From positions 40,480 to 104,479 of the forward strand of contig JACCGJ010010186.1 of assembly GCA_013407085.1 (NCBI GenBank): a DNA stretch of 64,000 nt, written 5' to 3'. The notes under the pieces are model-generated. The model saw nothing but the letters and a program-made list of their open reading frames with translations. It made no database searches and was not told the origin of the DNA. Both the position numbers and the translations under genes were made by a program. Shown here one piece after another: positions 24,901 through 34,700 of this stretch. Source of the DNA: Atriophallophorus winterbourni (taxonomy: Eukaryota; Platyhelminthes; Trematoda; Plagiorchiida; Microphallidae). Positions within the stretch are counted from its first letter, which is position 1. Each line of letters opens with the position of its first letter.

Positions 24901-27900
24901 AGCACGAAACAGGTTGTCGAGTGTGGGAGGGAAATGCTTGAAAATGATTATTTTCTGTCAATACCGTCGGTCTCATAACATTGGGATGTTTGTTGGCAAG
25001 TGTGATTGAACTGTTTAATCATTCAAATATTAACATACAGTGGCATAGAAGTTTATACTTCATTAAATATGAATTCAATTTGTATGATTTTTAGTTTGAA
25101 AGCACCTTTCTACACGTGTGCACAACATTTATTGTTGAATATTCAAGTATATAAAGTAAAGAAAGAAAACATTATAAACATTGATTTTGTGTATGATTCT
25201 CATAAAATAGTCAATAACACAGTATCTATTTACACATATTGTAAATCGAAAACATGCAAATAGTGATAAAATTCGAAATTTAATTTAAAAAATATGAATA
25301 ACAATCAACTAATAAAGGTCACAATAATAACCGAATTTCCGAAACCAAACATGTCTTTATATCCTCCTATTCCCACCAACAAGCATATATTCTCATTTAG
25401 GAATCGTACTCTTGACAGTACAACAATTTTCTGGAGAATCAATGGATCATCATCATAAGTAATTGTCGGAGTACTTTGTGATATTATCTTTGCGCCAAAA
25501 TATACTATGAACTTACATTTAACGACTTTATAATAAACTATAATACAATTTAAGAGAAAGTTATATTCCCGTGTGAAATTTATTTTCAAATACATTTTCA
25601 TCTCCACAAAGCATGAATACATCATTTTTACTTCTATTCCCGATCGAAAGTATAATCCATTGTATCTTCCTTGAAATAGCAGAAGGCAGTTTTATACGCC
25701 ACTTTGGAAACTGAAAATTTCAAACTTACCTTTAGCTAACATGTTTCTTTATTGTTCTACATTTAGATGTTGACTTCTGACGATTGTTCAATTCGAGTTT
25801 TGTTACTAAACACTGTCGATTCCATATTTTAGTATTTGTATAATCTGACGTTTGAAGCGGTCACACGTTAGAACATCAATTTTGAATAAACTCTTCTAGA
25901 AATCATTAGGGTATTTAAAATCACACCATACGAATGCTATCGTCAACAATTTGGAATGCTCTGTTGAGTGTCACTCCGAACTGCCTCTTAAGTTAATCCA
26001 TATTAAAACCTGATAAATGTTTTTAATAATGAAAAACGTAAGTAAAACGACTTGCTGAAACACATTCAAATTAGCATATAAGTAAGAATGATTTAAAGGC
26101 GAACTTACATTCTACAACATCTGAATTTGTTTTTAATTGATTTAATATGAATACACGTTGATAGAAAATATTTAGATTTGCAAACACTTCCGCCACGGAA
26201 ACTACAAAATGTTGCTTACAAGAAGTATTAAAAATACTAGCAAGATCATTGTGCAGTGAAATAAACGTTTTATTATTCATTTGCTCTAAATAATCTTTAA
26301 GTAGTCTCCATATTCATAGCTTCAAAATATTCCAAATTATTTACTGTGGAAATTGAATTAAGTGATTTGTGCGAGTTTATCCCTTGAATCTCAAATAATT
26401 CAAATGCGGTACTTCAAATAAATGAGGTTTATTTTCTTCATATACGAAAAATTTCATCTCGGTTATGGGAATGAGAATGATCTTGGATGTTGATCAATGG
26501 CTTGTCGAAAGTCTTGGAAGTATAATTTTGTGTACCATTCTAGCACTTTTTCATATCTCAGTGATACTATTCTTATTGTTACCTTCTCCGCAAACGGTCA
26601 CTGGCAACAAACGATGACAAGTATCAGTGGTCCCCACGCCCTTTGCTTACTAGAGGCTAATTTGCGGTAAATGTCATGTTCCCTGTCGTGACCAGCAACC
26701 TGAGTCTGACTATGATCATGTGTCAGAAATGAAGCGTTAAACTAAAGGTGCTCTTAATGAATGCTGTCAAATCTCCTAACATGCGAAACAATTTTCAAAT
26801 CAATAAATTGCGTTCTCCCAACCCACGGCCTTTACACTCCACAAGCGATTTCTGGTTGCTTGCCATCATCAGACAATAAGATAAGCCATGAAACATGAGC
26901 CACGAACCAGCCGTAAATTGATGAAAAGTTATTTTGAATGTCACTGTTTGATAGGGTTCGTGCGACAAACCGCGATGACCAACTAAAGAATTTTAAAGTA
27001 ATTCCTGGTCAAGACCTTAGGACGCTTAGAATGACCGATGAATTACTTTGCTCACATTTCATTTTACTAAAAACTACAAGAAATAATCAATTGCGAAGGA
27101 TAAAAATAAGTATAGTTTCTTGGGCGTAGGCCACTGTAAAAATATTTTGGTTCATATCCAATAAAGAAGAATTCTGGATTATCTGTTCAAGGTCGAGTCA
27201 AAACAATTAGCTTGAATTTAAATCACACGTTTGAACAAAGCGTATTTACTCATACTCAAATTCAATCTCATCGAGTCAAGATTTTTTCTCTCGCGAATGA
27301 AACACTCGTTTTCTGATCTCGATGTGCTCACAAAATAAATGTGAACATCGTGAATATAGTCGGCTCCGGTGCTTGGAAGGAAACATAACAGATATAATTT
27401 TTTTCATGCACGTTTATAACTGTATCTATCAATGCGTATTTATTTAAATATGTGCTTGTGAAAATATAAAGAATCTCTAAATTATTAACACAATTGCAGT
27501 AGTTGTGCTTACCTAAGTCATAATCTGAGTGCGTATAAATTATTTTCTCAATATTTAATCAAATTAATTTTGTAATATGACGAAAGATATATTTTCTGCC
27601 AGCTATGCATTGTAATATGATGGATTATACACACATAACACATAATAATGCACTACACAATTATTCGTTTGTCTCTAAATTCTATGCAGTATAATCCTAC
27701 ATATTCATATATTTATTTAACTAAATCATTATCAATCTAAGAACAATCGATATCAATCCTAATTAATAAAGTGCATACAACTATATTTCTATTAGAATGG
27801 TTTATATTCATCTTATAAATTGAATAAAAGTTTTAGTGTAAAATGATTTCAAATAAACCGATTTTGAGCATATGATCGCTTGCGATTTCGTAATGTTGCA

Positions 27901-30900
27901 CAAATTTAGGCATTTCACGAAATGATTATAACGAACTCGGCTTGCCAATAAATTTGAAAAGGTGTCTTATACATGAATCACAAACGTTCACACAGCAACT
28001 TGAGTGTTACATCACAAGGTGTCAATACGAAGTTTAGGTAACAAAATAAATTTATTGATTGTAAAGCATTAGTTAATATATTCACTATATCGTCCATTTA
28101 TTAAAATTCAAGCAACTGGCTATTTGATCCGCGTGGTTGGAATAATACTTGTTGTTTAGTTTTGCAAGGATCAAAATACAATGGTAATAGCTTCAGTTGA
28201 TTTTAACCAAGTATTGCATTATAATTCGTAAGATAAATGCTGTTGCATCAAAACAATTCAACATACCTCCGGTTAACACTGAATAAATGAATGTAAAATA
28301 TTTTACTTCCAAATCATGAAAAACTATGGTTGTTTACTGGAATTCAATGTTTCGTGAAATTAAATAAAGGGCCTGTGGAGTCAACAATAATCAAAACTAG
28401 TCAAATGTTGTGTGTGATTACTGTTTCTCGTTAATCAATCGATATAGTTTGTTTAACTTTTTGTCATTGAAAGAAAAAACAAATTTATATTATTTACGAT
28501 ACTTCCACTGTTTCAAACGCATACGGATTACGATCTTACTGTCCCTACCTGATGAATGCAAACAGCACGAAACCGGTCGTTGTGTGTGCGATAGAAATGC
28601 ATGTAAATGAGCTTTTATTTACACATTCATTATATCATTGAATTGTACAAGTTAACATTGCCTATTTTATCTAACGAAAGTGTGAATCTTCAGCATTTTA
28701 TGTTATATCTTTTGACATATAAGTCAAAATGAATCCAAATAATTCCATCTAAGTAAAATGCACAGCCAACCCATGGTTTCATATGACCATATTTTTCACA
28801 AATTAAAATGATGCTTTTATAATTTTTCTGGGTATTGAATGCTTGAAACTAATTGTGAGAGTAAATCGACATATTCTTCTGAATTTCCAGTAGGTATCGA
28901 AGCTACCCGGTCGTTAGGACCGCTAAATTTTCGTTCATTATGCACAGAAAATTGCAAGTTTTACATAATAATAACTTTTAATTCTCCACAGTAAAATAAA
29001 ATTTTGTATAAAATGTATAACATTACATGCATGTTCCAGTTTGCTTTCTGAAAGAAACAAAATGTTGTGATATGGTGGCTATGGCAAATCATCTCTCTTG
29101 TTAAAACGATTTAACTTACCAAGTTCCTCAACATCTTCATCGAAAACATAACCTGCAATTTTCAAGGCAAATCTAACTAAGAATTCCAGCAGTATCACGA
29201 AACGTTTTTTTGGTGTTTTTTAATGCTTTTTACATAGTCATACATTCGGCGTGTTAATTTATGTGAACAAATTATTCAGCACTCATATTTATAATTTTAC
29301 TTTACATTTAAGTAAAGATAGTTTACGTCAATTTCGAAACAAATTTAAAGTAATCATTTGAAAAATTGAAACGCCACACAAATATTCGATGGGAGGTGTC
29401 AATAATCTGAAAGGGATTCTATCATAAAGAGGGATTCAAATGAGTACTAACTTTATAAAATTGAAAATATTGTAGGACTCACCGTTAGATCGAATATTTG
29501 AGATTTCTGAAGATTTCAGTAAAACGAATTTGGCATTATTTAATTCAAAATGTTGTAATAATTTCGCAGTATTTTAAATTGAACGCAATGAAATCTAGGC
29601 CTTGAAATTATACTCAAAATCACGAGAAAGTCATGTTTGATTATTGCGATAACGTTCAGATTATAACTCAAGTTATTGTTAATAGATTATATTTTGCTAC
29701 ATATTATCATAAGTCTCAAATAAGACGGTAGCACATTTTCTCCAACACTTGTTCACCAAATTACAGACAAGTTCACACCATTTTAAAATACTAAATCCGG
29801 ATTTAGTGCAATATCTCTTGTATACCTCAAGATATGATACATCTACATGCATTTCTTGAATTTTGATTTTTTATATCGAGCAAGACTTTATATACCGTGC
29901 AGTCAAACGGAGTTCCAAATCATCGTCGGCAAAGATGGTGTGACAGTGTATTAGAAAATTTAATGTGAGCAGGTGTAAACTCTTTAAGGTCGAATAGCTG
30001 TGTCTGTGAATTGCTTTGTACTGCAGTGATTTGGTACGTTTTCCGATAAATAATATTCCGTCATAGCATACTCCATCCGCTCCGTAAAACTTTTGCAGAG
30101 TAACTTTCGTTAGATGGATTGCCTACCATTTAGTTGACTGTGGTTAAATTTAATTGAGTTAAGTAAAACAATTTGTTTGTAAATCTATGAAATTCGAACT
30201 TATTAGTTTATGTTCACGTTGATTAACATTATTCCTTAATACCAATTTCGTTATGGATCTTGAGTTGCGAAATGATGTTCCACTGAGTGGCACAGTATGT
30301 ATACATCAAAATTGGTCTTCACAACCCAACGACTCCAACAACCCTCATAAAATCCGCTTTTGCATGCAAGTGTGAGTTTGTAAAGAATAGGGAATTTAAG
30401 ACATCATCATATATAAACAGTAGAAAAATTTTCATGAAAATATAACTGGCAAAATAATGCAGATAATTCTTCGCCATCAATTAGATGCAGAAATGCTAAG
30501 TGTTTAATGTTAAAATAATCCAAACAGAGCTCATTTGAGTAGATCTTATAAAGAAAAATTATTTTCGTATCGTAGGCTGAATGAATGCTGATGATGATGA
30601 AGTGAATATTCCTTATCATGAAATAAAATCTAATATACATTGCAAATAGTTATTAGCGTTAAAGTTATTACGGTATAGTGTATGACGAGAGTTCGTGTAC
30701 CAGAGAATATATTGTGACCGTTTGAAGAAATAAAAATTCTGAGATTAATATTCCGCTCAATTAGACTGATATAAGTTTGATCGATGGAATAAATTTCACA
30801 TTCAAACCCAGACAGTCTATTTAACTCCTATCGTTAACTGGCTATTAAATCAATTTTTGCATTTTTTTGAAATAATATGATTGTTAAAGGTTTATGAATA

Positions 30901-31675
30901 AAAATATCACCATTATCTTTTGTCACTATATTATGTGCGAACAATTTTGTCGCATGCACGCTAAATGTGTTTTAATTAATACTTTTAATATATAGCATTT
31001 ATAACAACAAACATTTAGAGTATCTATTATAATTCAATTTATGACGGTATTCGTTATTTGAAATGTACGGAATTTTGTATAAAATGGATAGATGGGTAAA
31101 TTGATGTGTTGCTCACATTCCCCGAAATTACACTCCAAAACTGGTTTCTGTCTGTTTGCCGTCATCAGGGGAGACACTAAAGTTAGGTTCAGTGAGCCGT
31201 GAAACAGTGGATAAGTGGTAAACAAAGTTATACTTGAATGCCACTGTTGCATAGGGTTCGTACAACGAACCACGTTGTTCAAACACAGAGTCACATAGTA
31301 ATGGATAAATGTGCTATTGTGGGTGCTAGAATTTGTGAGAAAAATATTTCTTTATATAAGTATATACGTATTATAAATATTTTAAAATAACTACCTAATA
31401 TTTTTATTCATTTTGTGTTTTATACGACGTAACTTACGTTCATTCATCACTGATCCGTTAAATTAGTGCAAATGATTTAAATAACTCATTCGAGTAATGA
31501 ATTGTAAAACGCTAAAGAACTTTAAGTCAGTCAAATTAATGCCACACGGTTTGTGTTAGTCAAGGCTCAAGTATCCTCGATCCTACTGTGATTACCTAAT
31601 GAGTGCAACCAGCACAAAATCGCTCATGTGGTGATTGATGGAAATGCATGCCAATACATAGTTTTTCATTCATTG

Positions 31676-31712
<37 letters not shown>

Positions 31713-34700
31713 ATTATATATCTATATATATATATATATATATATATGGACCATGTGATGTGCATCACAAGCACATGATGTTTTCATGTTCCAAAGATTT
31801 TCTAATTACTAAGCCGTCCGATTCAGGAGTGACAATCTCTCGCACTGCGCTCATTGCGATAGGTTGTACTAGGTTATTTGCACGTCGGTGGCGTAATTTT
31901 TGTTCAGGAGCCGAGAACTGAATCTTTTTTATTTGATGTGCGGTTGTGCGTGAATTTCTTTGCTATTAAACCATGGTTTCTAAGATAGATGTTGTCAAAC
32001 TTTCTGTCCATCTGCAATTCAGACATCTTGGATGCTTTAAACAATATAAATCTTTCAAAATACAATAATCATTGAAAAAGCACTAATACCACTCAATGTA
32101 TAACTTGCGTTGAAGAGAAATTTTCGAAGTTATTTTCAAACTAACGATTAATTACGGGGAAGCAATAATAATTAAATCAAATAAAACGAATAAGCGTTGT
32201 GCTCACATTCCCTGCACAAACACGACACAGCCGGTTTCTGCTTGTTTGTTTACATTAGGCGGAGACGGTATAATTAGTTTCAGTGAGCATTGTAATGGTT
32301 GTAAATGGTGAATGATTGTGAAAAAAGTATAATATTCATTGATAGTAATTTGCATTAAGAAACAAATTTTCACGGATCCAAGAGATTTGATTGTTGCATA
32401 AAAATTTATACGGATATGGTGTTTACTGAATTCGGATGTGAGTACCACATTAAATGGATATTAATCTACCAAACATACTTGACGCTAACTTAATCATATC
32501 TGCAATAAAATAATTGAAGTTAAATAAGTTGGACATTGATTTGTTGAAGCTTAGCTTGTTGTTCACTCACTTCTGACTGAATTTCAAAGAAAAAGTCACA
32601 AAGAAAATTTTAAAAAAAATATTTCAAAGTTACATAATGGATTTGCAAAACTGATTGAAACTTTTAAGAGAATGTCACAAATAGCTAACTCTTAGTTACA
32701 TGCATTCCCGCTAAACATCTACGACTGGTTTTGTGCTGTTTTAACTTATCAGGTAGGGACAGTAAGGACACGCATGCCTAGAAAATGTGGACAAACCGTA
32801 AACAAAGTGTGAATTTGTAAGCTATTATTAGATAAATCTGGAACGAACAATGCGTTGAATCATGTGTACCCATGGGCTGGATATTATTTCTATTTGCATA
32901 AATTTCCATCGCACATGCATCAAAAACAGTTTCGTACTGTTTAATTTACAGGGACAATATGAATAGGAAACGCCTGTCCATGTAAACTAATTTTGAACTC
33001 GTAAGCCAGTGTTAGATATGGCTGGCTAGACACGACTTTTTAATCACATATGCGCAAACATATGCACCTGGGTTAAGCCATTCTGTTTATACAACTATCG
33101 GTATTAGAATGCCTTATCTCCGCATACACTCTACGCCGGATTTCAAGGTGTTGGTAATTATCGCGCAATTAAATTAATATTACGGTTCATATGCCCTGAG
33201 GTAAAATGGTATAATAAGTCTTAGCCACTTTTGCATTCACCCGGCACGAACAAGCTATTTAATCACAAGTACCAACACATGCAGCTACAAAAAACGACGC
33301 ACTTATATCTAAAATCCCAAGCATGCAAATAAGCCTTTTGATCCAGCTAACGTGCTTCAACAATCTACTTATGTGTTGGTACATGTGATTGGACACGTTG
33401 GTCGTACGAGTTTTATCTAACAGCGGTTTACAAGTTCAAACTTAGTTTTCCATTTTCCGACTGTTTCATAGCACACGATTCTAAATATATTATTCATTAC
33501 TTGATAAATGCAAACACCACGAAGACTATCGTGGTGCGTATTTGAAGGAATTGCATGCAACGACAAAATTTTCGTTCAAGCACATGAGTTTAACCTACCT
33601 AAATGTGTACTGGTCCATGCGATTGATGAGGATATTTTCAATATTTCAAGATTCAAGAATATATGATGATAAAAGCACATCTCTTCAAAATCACCATAGC
33701 ATAGTTAGTATCCAACAGTAGCTTATATTGTCAAAGTTGGCTTGATGATACTCAATTGTGAACCTTAAAATATTGGCGTTTCGAATTCTCTATCAAACGG
33801 ATTATGCTCATACAGACTAAGGTTCAACAATATTTCTCTGATATTATACTGCTTTGACGGATGAATCGTTGTTGTTGCAGCAGTGACAGTCGTTGCGTTC
33901 TATCAATCTGTGTTGTTCTTAACCCTACAGTCAGGAAAACAGAACAAGGCCGGAATGGAACGTTGACTGGTAGTCCAAGTTCCAGGTGCCCAGTGTGTGC
34001 GTTTGACCGTGGAAATGGTTTGTATTTATGTGGCAACAATGGAGTGAACGTTTGAGGGCACACCATAATCGTGGGAAAGTGCATAGGGGGAACGATAGAA
34101 TTTGGTTGTCATGGGCGAGTCCGACAATGTGAATTTAGTGAAGATGGTGGTTTGTGGTCAAGCTACAGTAATAATGTTGTCTGAAACGAATTCATAATGT
34201 TCGCGTCAGCTACTGAAATTTCTTAATGGTATATATTTCGACTAACAAATATGTTCCAAGCGAAAATCAGCAAAATCACTTCTAAAGCAAAATATATTTT
34301 TCTTATAACGAAACTTAGCAGCCATGAAAAAATACATGACTTTAACAATGATAACCGAACTTACCTAACTCAGACTCTGAAAATGAGGATTCGAATATTG
34401 ATAAACAAGCATGTTTTGAAAAATCATTCAAACACTTATTTTCAAAGTAAACCTTAAAATTTTAAGATATTTTTAAAGAAAAATTTTCATTTCTGGAGAA
34501 CGAGGCACTCTCGAGCTAGTAAAATATTTGGGGATATTCAAGAAAAAAACGAATTGGAATATTGAAGTAGCAACTTTATAAAGTTATAATTAAGGCAGGA
34601 TACTTATTATTCAAATTGTTAAAAAAATAATTTTGTTGTTAATATCTTACTGACTGGTAAAACGAACTGCATATAAATCATTTTTTGACTGAGGCTAAGA

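Noticed and set aside
25305..25625. 106-codon minus-strand frame
   Set aside because: No motif; overlaps a 21-bp exon candidate with better splice sites, and open frames of this length occur by chance in AT-rich DNA, though a terminal exon cannot be excluded.
25730..25812. Two further 6-bp exon candidates (25730-25735 and 25807-25812) and one at 26648-26653
   Set aside because: Splice sites are acceptable, but 6-bp matches are too likely by chance and the acceptors are weaker than at the listed exons.
29900..30110. Minus-strand reading with TERMEYAM, like the MEYAV motif of CR1
   Set aside because: Only one short motif matches and the surrounding residues do not align convincingly.
31628..31921. 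97-codon plus-strand open frame rich in Ile-Tyr
   Set aside because: It is the translation of the (TA)n microsatellite joined to an antisense RTE tail.
34640..34670. Possible extra micro-exon between TATGCAG and GTAAGAT
   Set aside because: The length is 16 bp, which would break the phase-1 pattern.
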